Shown here: in pieces, positions 10,025 through 22,940 of the stretch
Position numbering within the stretch: position 1 is the first letter of the stretch
Layout: each line of letters begins with the position of its first letter
Notes under the pieces: generated by a model
Seen by the model: only the letters and a program-made list of their open reading frames with translations
What the model was told of the DNA's origin: nothing
Databases searched by the model: none
Assembly (NCBI GenBank): GCA_028023455.1
Contig: JAQFVV010006197.1
Location: 15,001,254-15,065,253, forward strand
DNA from: Epiperipatus broadwayi
Taxonomy: Eukaryota; Onychophora; Udeonychophora; Euonychophora; Peripatidae
Reading direction: 5' to 3'
DNA length: 64,000 bases
Position numbers and translations under genes: made by a program

Positions 10025-11210
10025 AGTTTTAATTCATCAGTTAATTTGAATCAATTAATAATTATGGTACTTTGGTATTATACCTGCTATGATGTATTTC
10101 TCCACTTATGTATTATTCTAAATTTGCGATGTATTTAAAATAATGCCTCCAAAAGATGTGCAGACAAACTTAATCAATAAAATTTGTGCTCAAATCCTGT
10201 GAAGGTGTTATTTTAAAGATATCATAAACTTAAAATAATGCACCACTGGAGTAATACATCTTACCACACGTATTCAAACTTCAAATTTAAAAATAAAAAG
10301 GGAGGGATATATTCATTATGAAAAAAGAAAAAAGCACATTATGATACTAAATAAAAACAGGTAATTATGAGTTTTTAATATGGTGCTTTATTATAACATT
10401 TCGGCCATTGTAAATACTTAGCACATGTAATACCAAACTTCAAATCTAAAAAAAAAAAAAAAAACACATTTTACTTCCAACGATATGAAAAAGAACTCTG
10501 AAACATTTTTTAAATGGCAAACTGTAACATGAAGTTTTAGCATTACATTTTGTTTTAAACTTAAAAAAAAAGGTGAACTGTACATTTAACCTTGTATTTT
10601 AAAAAAAAAACGTATATAAAGTTTTAGCTGTAAATGTATTTTTCAATACAAAAACATATTAATTACAAATGATGTGTCAGATGTATTATATTGTGAGGGG
10701 AGGGGGATAAAAAAGTTACTGTGGTGGATTGAACCTTTTAAAAAAAAAGAGTCAGTTAATTTGGCATGGATTAATCATGCCAGGATTCTTGAACGACATG
10801 AAATCATAAACAGAAACATTGAATAATTATTACCAGACACAAAGGAGGAATAATACCAAAGACCAAAATAATAAGGATAGAATTGATCTGAAAAAATATC
10901 TATAAATTGTGTATCCCAGCACCAGTCACTGCAAAAATTTTACCGTTGTAACCGGCCACCCCTTCTATCCGTCTTATCGGATGTTTGACGACTTTAACAA
11001 AATAATATAGATCTCAAGAAATGGACACGTGAGCCAAACCGTAGACTAGATGGAATTTCTATGGCTGTCTAGTCGCCAAAACACCTGTAGATAATATTTA
11101 AATATTACCCACCAAAGAAAATTCTGATACGAATTATTTATACAAGTATTATTTAATTGACGCAATTTTTAAGTGTTGCGTAAATGGGATTTAAGATAAA
11201 AAGTTTTCCG
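10025..11210. other. AT-rich non-coding DNA
   Basis: No open frame or element identified. It contains several poly-A runs (10449-10463, 10563-10571) and a short GC-richer patch at 10900-11100 with no recognised family. Confidence 0.4.
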
Positions 11211-11410
11211 GTAGCCCTTGTCTCTTGAGTAAGATCTAAATATAAAAAAAAATCTACGGGAGAATATATTTATGAGCGTCAATTTATCAATGACCTCAAG
11301 CGCCAAACTCACTATTACAGTGAGAATTATATTTCCCGATTAACGAGGTGCCTGACCCAAGCTAGCTCACTCCCAGGGTGGGGAGGAAAACCTATCGGAT
11401 GAACGGAGAT
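11211..11410. repeat. Repeat family C, copy 1 (structured, unknown)
   Basis: Shares with 22735-22935 the ordered blocks 'atatttatgagc', 'tgacctcaagcgccaa', a small hairpin, 'aattata', 'ctagctca' and 'ctatcgg.(t/a)gaacg'. The hairpin is ctcac/gtgag here and ctta/taag in the other copy, so paired positions change together. No ORF and no match to snRNA, 5S or tRNA that I know. Confidence 0.5.
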
Positions 11411-12870
11411 AATAACAAAAAAACATGGGTTTGTATGTAACCTATAATGCACTCATAAACGTATCTGTTTACCTCAGACATATTTGAATCATTTGCATTT
11501 TATTTAGCAGGTGAAGTGATAGGAAAATGTAAATGATAATTACTGAATAACTTTAACGCAAAGGTAAATATGTACTAAATTTTATTATTAATATCTAAAC
11601 ACAATCTATGTAAAATCAATTCATATCCTTTCCATTTAAAATATATAATAAATTCCCTAAACCATAAATGAAGCAATAAAATATTTAATTTAGAACAAAC
11701 ACATTAATTTATATATAAGAAAAAAAAATAGTATACAGTTGTACGCAATAATTTCATGCTATGACATAATTTAAGAAAGTCTTTATGAGGATAGCTATAA
11801 GCAATTCTGAGTTATATAAAAAGTAAATATAGTTCATGTTACTTGAAGAACCCTAGGGTATGGGATCAGAATGTAATGAAGTACGAAGTGTATCAAGTTG
11901 AGTTCCGTGATCTTGTAGCATTCGAAGTTTGCCTTATGACAGCACAATATAGTTTCTTTCTGAAAAGTCCGATATTTAGATGTCCGTAAGTAATGGATGA
12001 GCCGTAATTGAAGTTCTTCTATAATATAATTTTCAAACCGAATTAATTCATATTTTGGACGCACGATTCTCTTCTATTTTGTTCTATGTTACGCAATACG
12101 GAGTATTAACGAGGTTCCTAGGTTCTTCTGCGGGCAGGCGGTTTAGAGTCAGTTCGCATCGGCTGCAGGTGGTGAAGCTTTTTACGTATGGTGCTTACCC
12201 TGTCATGTTAAACATTTTTTATATATCTTTATGAGTCTCTCTTGCTCAGCGATCACAATCTAACTGCCCAACTGTCTTTTTCTTTTCTCCAATTCTCCTT
12301 AATTAATTTTTGTCTAATTGCTTTTCCTTTCTCAGAAAAAGGAATTTTATCAGATCTCCAATCTAGTTCTTTTTCTTTGAATACGTTTTCCTTTTCCAAA
12401 TTACTTTTACTTCTTTATTTTACATTTCCATTGTTTTGGTGGTGCCGTCATTCCTGGTATCTTTTCTTTTTAGCAAAACATTCTTTGGCTTTTCTTGGAA
12501 TTTTTCTTTTTCCAGTAATTAATGATTGTGGTACAACACAGAATTGCTTGAAGGCATATACAATATTTCTTTTTCGCTACCCTCGTTAATTTGAAATATA
12601 ATTGAAACTTAAATCAATATTTTAAACAATCCTAAACAATATATAAAATATTTGCACACAACTGTACTTTTGCCAATTTGTAATATTTTAAAAAGTAAAA
12701 CATTCTAAAATAAACAATAATTACTAATCAATCCCTTCCCCATTTATTTTCTAAAAAAAAAAAAGGATAGCAAAAAAGAGTTCAAAATTTAATTCACCAC
12801 ATATATATGTATAATTATATATATATATTTTTAACCCTTTATCGACAGCTTGAATATATACCTGTATTGA
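11411..12870. other. No assigned gene; possible coding relic at 12240-12590
   Basis: Mostly AT-rich. On the minus strand, 12240-12520 reads as a charged, protein-like stretch with two stops: 'RKIPRKAKECFAKKKRYQE' and 'LDWRSDKIPFSEKGKAIR'. I do not recognise the family. The open frame on the opposite strand is probably its antisense shadow. Confidence 0.3.
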
Positions 12871-12894
12871 GGGTAATGTGTACGTGCTTTTCCA

Positions 12895-12940
12895 CTTTCT
12901 TCTAACAGGGTTTGAACCCAGCTACTGTTACACCGGTCAA
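12895..12940 (-). repeat. Repeat family D with box-B-like tRNA T-arm, copy 1
   Basis: Minus strand 'gtaacagtagctgggttcaa' then 'accctgttag' contains GGGTTCAAACCC, a good box B. A second copy is at 29885-29930 (minus), sharing 'tgtaacagtagc.gggtt' and 'gttact/ag'. Probably the end of a tRNA-derived SINE; box A was not found. Confidence 0.4.
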
Positions 12941-13367
12941 TGAAAAATATCTTTAATTTGATAATTACAAAATAAATTTCAAAACTAATTTTCAATGAAA
13001 ATAAATCTTCACTAACATCTCTGATCTTGTGTAGGTTCTATTATATGCTGTTAGTCAGACTTCACAAAATGACTCATTTTTAAGTAACTAATAGTTTTGA
13101 ACTTGTTTCTTTTTTAATTCTACAAAAATGCAGTAAAATAAAAAGGAAACAAAAATTCAGTGCTATATTTATTAGTTATTTATTATACTATATATGTGTG
13201 CTGTATGCACAGATAATGAAGCTAGTATATATTGAAAGCTGAGCACTTTTGAGAGATTTCTTGCTCTCATATTCATAGATACTACTTTGTTAAAAACTGT
13301 GTTGTTAGAGGAAACTTTATGCAAAATAATGCAAATTAGTTATAACTGCCATTTTAGGGACAGGGCA

Positions 13368-14440
13368 AATCAGGCTTCTCTTTGATTAATGGACCTAGGA
13401 TCACTTGCTATGTGTACTAATCTTGTATTTAGCATCATGTCTTTCTGAGCAAACGATGTTAGCAGACATGGGCTCAAATCTATCTCCTGTTTTTTTCCAT
13501 GCTCAACAAAGATGGAATTGCCTTCCTGTTTGATTTTAGTTTTATTGTAAATATATTTATGCTGAGCCACTCTGTTGGCAATATTGGTCCTGGTCTCCCC
13601 ATAATATGCAGCCTGGCAGTTAGCTTGTGGGCAGGTCATCTTATACATGACATGAGGGGTGAGTTCAGGTGTGATTCTGTCCTTGGAATTACTGATAAGT
13701 CGATTAGTATTGGGAGATGGTCGATATGTGATGGTGAAGTCATTAGCTAGTATATTATTGAGACATTTGGCTAGGGGTTGAATGTATGGTATAAGAATTC
13801 TTGGCTGGTTGTCCTTGGTGTGGTTGTGGTTGATTTTGTAACATATTTTAGTTAGATCAGCCATGTATTGAATAAGATTGTGTTAAGTTTGTTATTAAAA
13901 TCATTTAACTGCACAAATTTTAATTTCCCAATTTGTGTGTTAATTTTATCATAATACTCGTCCTCCCTCATTAACGTGAACATGGTGCCCTTATCTTCCT
14001 TTAAACAGATGAGAGTGCTCTGTTAGAAATTGCTAGTGATTTTGGTACCAAGAGTTGGTGGGTGTGTTTAGCTGTTTGTTCTTTATGACTTTAGCAATGT
14101 GCGCTATTACGGTTTCCTTTAATGGGTTAATTAAATTTGCCTCTAATCTGCAATAATCTCAAGTCTAGGATTCTTCCATTTTCCACCAACGAATCTAGGG
14201 AACAGTTCAAGAACTTTAGTCATATCTTTATTTATTATGGTGTCTGTGAGATTCACATATGCATTGTGCATGCCTTTGTCTAGTGTAACATTTTGTTTAT
14301 AGGCAAGAAACTTGATTTTATTATCAAATTTGTGGCTGAGAAAATATGTACATTTACTACATTTATACATTACATATTGTCGAATTGCATAATTATTAGC
14401 TATTATATTCACATAATTATTAGCTATTATATTCCATCTT
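13368..14440 (-). mobile_element. PLE-2: Penelope-like relic lacking the RT core
   Basis: Minus strand. From ~14412 downward it encodes an N-terminal PLE-like region ending 'LELFPRFVGGKW'. Then comes the DKG motif 'KEDKGTMFTLM' (~13990), followed by 'YYDKINTQIGKLKF'. At ~13870 the sequence jumps directly to the post-RT linker ('ICYKINHNHTKDNQPRILIP'). The palm motifs (catalytic Asp and YVDD) are missing. The rest is an open GIY-YIG domain. The family differs from PLE-1, PLE-3 and PLE-4. Confidence 0.8.
13370..13864 (-). pseudogene. PLE-2 linker plus GIY-YIG endonuclease domain
   Basis: An uninterrupted 164-residue frame. 'LTPHVMYKMTCPQANCQAAY' followed by 'YGETRTNIANRVAQHK' gives the Cys pair and the GIY/YIG signature (VMYKM...YYG), the helix Arg and the conserved His. 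'QKDMMLNTRLVHIA' follows near the C-terminus. The N-terminus is the RT-to-endonuclease linker. The frame is open although the RT core is gone, so this is either a young deletion or chance. GIY-YIG enzymes of PLEs nick target DNA for primed reverse transcription; without RT it could not retrotranspose itself. Confidence 0.8.
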
Positions 14441-14934
14441 GTCTCTTTCCTGAGGACCTTCTTACATCAACTAATTATAAAAATGAGCAGCTCCTAATAA
14501 ATTAACATTACAATTCAGTAAAACTAAGCTAGTTTTATCTAAATTTGACAAAATCAGCAAAAATATTTACTGAGAATGTAGAGAAACAGTAAAATGAGAA
14601 ATTTAAATATCTGATATTTTTAAAAAAATAATTTGCAATAATAAATAAACAAACTGGAATATTTAGAAATTCCTTAAATGAATTACTTAATTTCTTAAGT
14701 AAATAAAAAAAAATTTTCTTTTGTTTTTTAACCCTGCCTTAAAATCATACCTATTAGAGCAAAGCTAGATAAGTAACATTTAGAACTAATTGTTGGAAGC
14801 TTTTGCATGCATTTTTTTATTCATTATAAAGTTATATAATCAACAAGGATTTGGTGAATCTAAATATTAAAAAAAAATTTAAAATATTGATATAAATTTG
14901 AAATATAATAAATATTTTTAGTTTTTAACAAAAT

Positions 14935-16740
14935 GAACACAAAGAGGCAAGGTATATTATTTCATTTTTTAAACAAGAATTCAACCTCTCATGAAAAATT
15001 GAATGAAACTGAAATTAGGAGCTCACAAGAAAAAAAAATTCTTTCATAAGACATTACAATGATGAATATCTGCAATATGGATTTATTCTTTGGCCTAAAT
15101 CTATGGAACAAAATTTATATCTGATGTGTGATCTGTCATGATCTAATAATGCAATAAGATCATATAAAAATATTATGATATTTGATGACAAAACATTCAG
15201 AATTAGAAAAAAAAATCTTGGAATATTTTGAATGTAAAAAAGCAAGAATTTGTTTTACAGAATAAAAAAAAAAACATTTAAACTATCTTCTGTTCAGAAT
15301 AAATCTCTATTAAAATCTTCCTATTTAGTAGCACTTCAGATCACTAAAACTAAAAAATCATTTACTGCTGTAGAAACTTTGATAAAACCATTTTATTAGA
15401 TATTTGTTCAGAAATATTTGGATCATCAGCTGCTGATAAAATCAGATTGATAATCTTTCTAATGATACTATTGGAAGGCAAATTGCTACATTGTCAGAAA
15501 ACATAAAACACCAGCTAATAAATAATATTAAGGAATCAAAAACATTTGCAATTCAAATAGATGAATCATCTGATATTTCCAAAAAAAAAAAAAACTATAT
15601 TAATGTTACGTTAGATATATTGATTTTATTTGTGAAGACATCAAAGAAGAATTTCTGTGTTGTGTAGAACTAACTTCATACACAACAAGCACTGAAATTT
15701 TTAATGAGTTAAATTCTTTCACTGACAAACATGATTTGGATTGGAAAAATTGTGCTTTATGTTCAGAAGAATCAGCTATTATGGGGCAATCATTGTGATG
15801 TTACTAAAAAAAAATTCAAGAAAGTGATCCCTGATTACACATTGCATAATACATCGGACACATTTAGCAGCTAAAAATTTATTCCCAGAGTTGAATGAAG
15901 CCTTAGCTGAATATATTAAAATTGTAAATCTTGTAAAAAAAAAAAAAAAGCAATCTCAATTCAAAACTATTTGCACATCTTTGTCAAGAAGTCGGAGCAG
16001 AACACAAGGAATTATTATTTCAAAATGAAGTCAGATGACTCTCTTAAGGTAAAATGCTAAGCAGACTATTCTTGGTTGAAAAAAATCATTTGCAAATTAT
16101 TTTTGTGAAATCGAATTGGTTGCAAGACTAGCTTATTCAAGTGATATATTTTCCTACATTAATGATTTACATTTAGGTCTAAACGAAGTCAACAGATTTT
16201 TTTAAAAAAATTCAATTTTGGTTGGTTAGAGTAAAAAAAAGCTGCAATATTTTTGTTACTTATGATTTTATTGATGAGTACCAAGATATAGACAAACTGA
16301 AGTTAAATAAAATTACCCTGTCACCATATATATATATTTCCACCTGAAATGAACTTACGCAAAATGAATTTATGGATTAAAAATTCTATCAGAGATCTTA
16401 CAAACAACACCACAAATTTAAATAATCAAGAATATGAAGGTTTCTTGGAAATGAGCTCAAATTTGATACTAAAATCAAATTTCATCACAGTGAATATAAA
16501 TTTTGTATCAAAATAAAAAATGATTATCTAAGTCTGCATGAAAAAGCAATGAAAGTGCTCATCTCCTTCACACCAATATGTTTGTGTGGTCAGAAATTTT
16601 CAGCAATTTACACTATAAAAAACAGACTTGGAAACACTTTTGTATAGGTTCATCTCTTCACCCCATTTTAACCAATTGTATGCAAAATTTTGAATTACTA
16701 ATTGAAAGTGAACAGCAACGACAATCACATTAAAATTTTA
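14935..16740 (+). pseudogene. hAT-superfamily transposase relic (BED finger, ZBED5/SCAND3-like)
   Basis: Read across many frameshifts, the order matches domesticated-type hAT transposases. The remains of a BED finger come first ('LQYGFI', 'LMCDLS', 'NNAIRSYK', ~15055-15170). 'LSNDTIGRQIATLSENIKHQ' follows (~15455), then 'FAIQIDESSDIS' with the first catalytic Asp (~15560), 'IKEEFLCCVELTSYTT', 'HCIIHRTHLAAKNLFPELNE' (~15835-15895), and a C-terminal dimerisation remnant 'EKAMKVLISFTPICLC' (~16540). Poly-A runs and stops are frequent. I did not find terminal inverted repeats or an 8-bp target duplication. It may be an old hAT copy or a retroposed transcript of a hAT-derived gene. Confidence 0.85.
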
Positions 16741-18353
16741 AATTGGAAATCTTTTTTTTATATTAATACTATCTTGTTGACAGTTCTTTGGCTTTTAATT
16801 TTGTGATTTTTTTATGCTCAATATTTTTTGTAATAATTATTATGTGATTATATTATAATAATTATTATATGACCTGTAATTTTTGAAACAATCATCATGA
16901 TTTTCTGGATTTTTTATGGAATACTTACTAATTATTCTTAATTAACATTATCTTTATAATAATTATGTAGTTTGTGATTTTATAATATACTTTTTATGAG
17001 TAATCAATATTTGTTACACTCATTATTCTGTGATTTTTAAAATTTTTTTATTATGCCAACTCTTATTTAACTTGTGGCTGTTATATAGATAAGTAATCAT
17101 ACTAAGCCTTGATTGAAGCTAATAATTCATTTATTATAACAACTATTTATAATTAAAGATGAGCATATAAACCAGCTCAAATAACTTTAGATTGAACCTG
17201 GCTTTCAAGAAAAATTTTCAGATCAATGCTGAAAGTGGTATATTAGGGAGGTAGAGTTGGCAGCACAAGATTTTACCAATGCTCTATGGCAAAGGTAAAT
17301 AATAAGAAAAGTCACTCTCTGGATGGAAGAGTAACTCAAGGATTCTTGCGACAAACGCCAGTACCCTGGGACTGATTGTTATGCCACGAATGAAATGAAC
17401 ATTTTATTCAGAAGTGGTAGGGGACTTACATGCTAACCTGGCCTTAACTCAGGCTTCGCTACTGTACTATCCTATAAGACAAGATGTGCTGGCTTCACCT
17501 TGGCTCCATCTTAATATATATAATACATGTATCAGCAAAATGAGAACCTATTTAACAAATAAGGGATCTCATCCGCCAAGCAAAGAATATTATATTTAAT
17601 ATTATGAAATACAAGAACAATATAAAATAGCTTATTAGCTCAATCAATCGAATCCAACCCCTGTGTAGCATGATAAATATATATACGCTACTGATGGGAG
17701 TATTTATAACATCTTTACTTTATCATGTTTGATCTATTTGGTTACTTTACAATTAATCAATATTTTAAGGAGGGAAAGTATATTTATATAGACTTAGGGA
17801 ATAACTTAATTGGCAAATACACTTATAACTATCCTCAAGGCTAGTTCAATTCTTAATAAAAAATATATAAATTTAAGCTTGCAAATTGCTGATTGAAATG
17901 AGTGCAAGTCGAGTGGTTATTATTTATAAAAATAGGATTTCAAAACCGTGCAGAAAGGTGACGCTATAAAACAATTATGTGAAGATATTTGAATAATATC
18001 TTCTTGAAAATATATTAAAATTAAGTGCTTGCTGTTTCGAAATATTGGCATATGAAATACAATAAACATTTAACAAAACTAAGTAAATGAAATATAGACA
18101 TAACCACAGTGATATAATTTTAAATTAGAAAATGTTAATTTACTTTCTTAAAAATTACAAGTAGGCAGGTCATTAACTTTGATGTTTTACATTATTTTAA
18201 ATATTAAAACAGATTTAAATTATAGTTACATTTGGTTACCATTAATTAAGTTATATTTAAATATTTTTAAGGAAAGTTTGCTAACTTGAATTTAGGTTTT
18301 ATTATAATTTATATAAGAATTACACAGAGATCTGCGGTTTTGAAAATAAATTT
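16741..18353. other. AT-rich non-coding DNA
   Basis: The patch at 17180-17600 is somewhat GC-richer ('gtggtaggggacttacatgc'), but no family or gene is recognised. The 61-codon open frame at 17414 has no recognisable features. Confidence 0.4.
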
Positions 18354-18544
18354 ACTGGTTATCATTTATCTGAACTGTAGGTGCTTGAGTTGTAGGTTTG
18401 ATGGGCTTGAATGGGTGGCTGGTGGCATCATTTTCTCCCCATTCTGTTAGGCTTCGAGTCTTCTAGTGGTGTGATAGTTGCTATGGCATTGGATGAGAGA
18501 AACCTTAGTTTTCCCTGTGGAGTAACAGCAAAGAAATGCACGTT
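18354..18544 (-). other. Protein-like segment, possible exon or coding relic
   Basis: On the minus strand two overlapping frames each look like real protein. One reads 'VHFFAVTPQGKLRFLSSNAI' then 'ATITPLEDSK' (18428-18544). The next frame continues 'LTEWGENDATSHPFKPIKPT' then 'TQAPTVQ' (18354-18460). A single frameshift near 18455 would join them. I do not recognise the family. It could be an exon pair, a pseudogene or a transposon fragment. Confidence 0.3.
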
Positions 18545-21010
18545 TTAGCTGGACATTTTACAAATTAAAACTGATGTGGAGTCTGGCTGCAACTGCTTTC
18601 CTAAAAATGGCTATTCTTATCCTGGGTTTAAAATATAGCGTATTTATAGGTTTTGCTTTACAAGCATTTATGTTATAGGAATCCATATTGGCTCAGAACC
18701 CATTAACTTAAGAATTTGCTTTACTGATACAAAATTATGTAACTTTATTTTTAATCTATTGCTGGATTTCTGAGATGCTATAGTTCCTTTTAAGCTATCA
18801 AAATAGTACTGGGCCAATGTTTTTTTCTTATGATCTTCTGTTGCAAACCTTTTAAACTTTCAATTAGTTAGATTTTAAAAGATGATTTTTATTTTTACTT
18901 ACCGCAGGTGTGGCAGTTAAAGTAAATTCTTGTTTACAACAAATCTGTTTTAATTACTTGAGCAGAACTTTTATTTTAATTACTTCATAAGAAACTTTTT
19001 TTAAAAAATATTTTAAGAAAATAAGCCTTTTAACATATTTTTAAATAAAACCTTTTAACATTTTAATTACAACTTTTAATATTTCAAATCATGTCATCCC
19101 TATATACATTATAATATAGGGTATATTATATATCCACATACGAATTTATAATAACAAAATTATTAATAAATTGACTTTTAACATTATTCTATATAATAAA
19201 TATTTTCTTAAAATATTCCATGATAGTAATACGCTATAATTCTACTAATCCTATCTAATTATAGTGCTGGTTCGCATGTAAATATATAATGCTATTCAGG
19301 CAGCCATGATAGTGGGTTTTACACTTAATTTTAAGTGTTAAACATTTAAAAATAAGGTTCGAACTTAGAAGAGATGAGTAGGTCATTAGGTTGATGATGA
19401 AACGGAAAGGCTTGGAAAGTCACTGCTTCAATACAGGTGGTATTATACTACATTTTACAATTGTATATATGAATGGGGTCACTTGAGACACTCTGGAGTG
19501 AGTTTGTCATATTTGCACAAGAGAGTATGCCTGCATTATGGCCATATCTTTGAAGAATAGTGCATGAATTAGCATGTTGGGATGGTTTCTCTGAACATAG
19601 ACTTATTCATTGGAAATGCCTGAAGTGGATCCACGGTAGAAAATGCATCAATTTTTAGAGGGATAATGAGGAGTGGGATTGGTCATTCTGAAGATCCCAA
19701 AGGACATGGCAAAGCAAGAAAATTAATAAATAAATGATTGTAACGATATCCCAATAACACCTACAATATAGTTTGTACCACTAACGGCCATGATAAAATT
19801 AATTAATACTTGTTTAAAATAAAATGTTACCTGGGATAATGGAATGCTTAAACACAAACCATCCACAGGCGATTAACTAGCCTAAGAAAATATAAAATGG
19901 GTCAGAATTAAAGACTAAAAGAGGATAGATTGCTTTCTCCCACACTTCTAAAATATCTCATCACATTTCTACAAGTGATCAATGCACATATAACTTAATA
20001 TATTAATTTACAAAATAAAATCATAGATCACACATAGGCACAAGACATATTAAATACTAAATCACTTCTAGTGAGATTTAATTAAATAAACTGGTAAAAA
20101 AAAATGTCAATGATTAGATGAGGGTTAATTTTCAGTTAAAGAGAACAGTTAAACACAAACATTAAGATCTTCCGATCATTTAGAGTAAAATTATTATAAA
20201 ATGATTGGTATAAAACCAAAAGACCTTACATCAATTAACTTTAAAGAAATTTACACCTCCACTATTAATAGGAGAAACAATAGCCAGTAGGGTTTAAACT
20301 TATTTGCTGGTTTGGATATCGACTTGGCATATTAAAAGAAACCAAAATAACAAACTAAAAATAAAATTCAATCTAAATTGCCGCACCAAAATTTAAGTAT
20401 GTAATACAGTATTAGAATATATTGTATAGACATTATTAACACGTTACAAGATAGATAAAAATTACAATATAGTTTTTAAGATAAAAGTTACTTTAATTAA
20501 AAGTTCACCAGTAGATGGCAATGTAGATGTTTTACCTTGGGCTTGAGGACATAACCTAAGTAATTGGTGGATCATAATCGTAGATTGGTTTGGGTTGAAA
20601 ACAGGCGTTGGTAGAGATTCAAAGTTCACTATCAGGCAAGCATTTAATTGAACAGTTCACATATTTGGTCTAGATGTTTTAGACTTCAGCATAGTAAGTT
20701 AGAGATGAGTTACCCAGGTCTCAGTCTTCTCCTTTACCCAACATGATTTATTTCGCAATGTCAACTTGCATGTAGTATATTAATTCTGATATCAAAATAA
20801 AACAAGAATTTCTGATACCAAAAATTTAGCTATTTATACACAAGACAAATATTTAAAGAATTCTGCCTAGAGGCAAGATATTTTCTTCATTTCACATATA
20901 CCTGGAAACAGGACATGATCTTTTGTTTCCGTTACATTTTTGTTTAGATTTAATCCGATCAAATTCTTGCCGGCCATTGTTTCAAACTCTATAAACTTGG
21001 TTGAGATTCA
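18545..21010. other. AT-rich DNA, no assigned gene
   Basis: Contains a box-B-like 'aggttcgaac' at ~19360 and a mildly GC-rich patch at 20510-20760. On the minus strand that patch shows 'NFESLPTPVFNPNQSTIM' then 'IHQLLRLCPQAQ' ahead of a gtaaaa, i.e. exon-like, but unrecognised. Confidence 0.3.
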
Positions 21011-21015
21011 AAGTT

Positions 21016-21147
21016 GATCTACATTTCCATATATGATAATAAAAATGGATCAATTGGCAAAGTTAAATTTAACCAAATTGACCTACATCTCCATGTATGG
21101 TAATGAAAAGACTGATCAATTGGTCAAGTAAAATTTAATTAAAGAAA
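21016..21147. repeat. Two-copy tandem repeat, ~65 bp
   Basis: 'ctacat(t/c)tccat(a/g)tatg.taatgaaaa' through 'gatcaattgg(c/t)aaagt' and 'aaatt(t)aac' occurs twice in succession. Non-coding. Confidence 0.7.
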
Positions 21148-22734
21148 CTTTGGTATTTATAACCCTCCATACATTTTTTAGAATGATACAACAGCCTGCA
21201 AAATTTCAAAATCCATTAATTACACTGTTTGGCTCTTAAATGTTGATTTATTTTACAAATTATTAGTAATAAAATTACAAAATATTATAAATATTACAAA
21301 ATATTATAAATTAAATACATATTATAAATTGGCTGGTCTTACATATAAATTAGTAAAATTATTGGAATAAAAAAAATTATAAAATTACAAAATATTATAA
21401 ATTATACAAATATTGATTCTTATAGGCACGTACGAGTTGAATAGGTAGATGAAACTAAATGTTCTTAATAATTTATCAAATTAAATGTCTATTTAATTTG
21501 CCACAATATTTAACTTTTGGTATAGATACATTAGAGTCGTGTATCCATACATCAACGGTATATACTACCGCATATAGAGGTGGCCATTACATATATAATT
21601 TGGGTTCAAATTCGTACTAGTGCTTATATAATTGGGCCCTAGGGAAAGTGATAATATGTAGAACAGATTTCCAGCTTTAATATTGCAACTATTTTTTTTT
21701 TTTGTATTTGTGTATATATTTTTTCAGATATTAGTTTTTGTTAACAAAGTTAAATGGAAAACTAATTAAAATGTTAGTTCATTCTAATTACATTTATAGA
21801 TGAAAAAGAAATACTAAGATTTCATTCATTTTCCTGGGTACAAATTTTTTGTAGAAAAAAATTAAACAATTTTTAATATTGTTGTATCAAAATTCTTGTA
21901 ATTCCTTTTTATGGGTAATTAAAGGATTTATCTCTTTCATATTTTTTTTTTTAAATGTACCAGAAGATTTTATCAAAAGTTTAATTTGTAAAGTGTTTTA
22001 TAAAAAATTATTGAAATTCCTTATTAAAATATTCATCTATGAACTAATAAAAAAGAATTAATTAAAATCAAAAAGAAAATGTTATGTTTTGTTCTTTTGT
22101 ATGTTGTTGTATAAAAAGAGAAATTTGCTTTATGTGGAGGGAGTCTGTGAAATTAGTCAGTGATTGGGACAACTCGAGACAAGAATAAATTATTGAAGAA
22201 CCGTTGGAAGGCATTTCTGCAAGACTGGATACAAATTTCAATTTGTAAATTTAAAAAATATCTAAAGTAGAAGCTACTATTTAGCTGAGTAAACTTTCAT
22301 ATGTGATCCAGTAAAAGGAAAAACTACTTATGCAACTGGAAGTTAAGTAAACTAAACAGAATGGAGTAAAAGTTTTTCAGGTATGCCACATCTAATCCTC
22401 AAGTAATCATCATGTGATCTGTACCATTATGCTGAAATTTGCCCAGCAAGAAAAATTAATAAAATCAAAATAATCTTTCTCCTGTTTGTCACTGGACATT
22501 TGAACAAAGCCTTCTAAGTTGGAGCATGCTAGGGAAGATTTGTTTTGACTAAGAAGAACAAAGCAAAATAGTCATCACAGATGCCAGCATTATGTACTGA
22601 CTGGTATGGATAATTATTGCAGATGAGTCTTTTAAATATTTAGAGAGAGCAGAAAAAAAATAAATATATACAAATCTCCCACTTTGGTATAAGTAATTTT
22701 ATAGTCTACCCGTGATCCTATTCTAAGAATGTAA
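21148..22734. other. AT-rich DNA, no gene found
   Basis: Short repeats of 'aatattataaat' at 21270-21420 and a box-B-like 'gggttcaaattc' at ~21603. The open frame at 21879 is a low-complexity A/T artefact. Confidence 0.4.
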
Positions 22735-22940
22735 GTGAGAACAGGTTATTAACCCATGCTTCGAGTAAGTATATTTATGAGCATTGGAGATGTCTGACCT
22801 CAAGCGCCAATCTTACTAATTAATAAGAATTATACCCCTTAAAAACAAAAGAAAGGTTTCAGTGGACCTTATCAGGTACCTTATACAGACTAGCTCAGTC
22901 TCAAGATCTGGAAGACAATGTCTATCGGGAGAACGAAGCT
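22735..22940. repeat. Repeat family C, copy 2
   Basis: Second copy of the block series described for 11211-11410. It lies in the same orientation and has an insertion of about 10-30 bases between the hairpin and the 'ctagctca' block. Confidence 0.5.

Noticed and set aside
11834-12064. 76-codon open frame on the minus strand
   Set aside because: No motif, and another frame of the same stretch looks equally protein-like. I cannot choose, and no splice context is clear.
12242-12589. 115-codon hydrophobic open frame on the plus strand that could be a membrane protein
   Set aside because: The strand is pyrimidine-rich, giving Phe/Leu/Ser-rich translation. The opposite strand reads as a charged protein-like relic, so this is more likely its antisense shadow.
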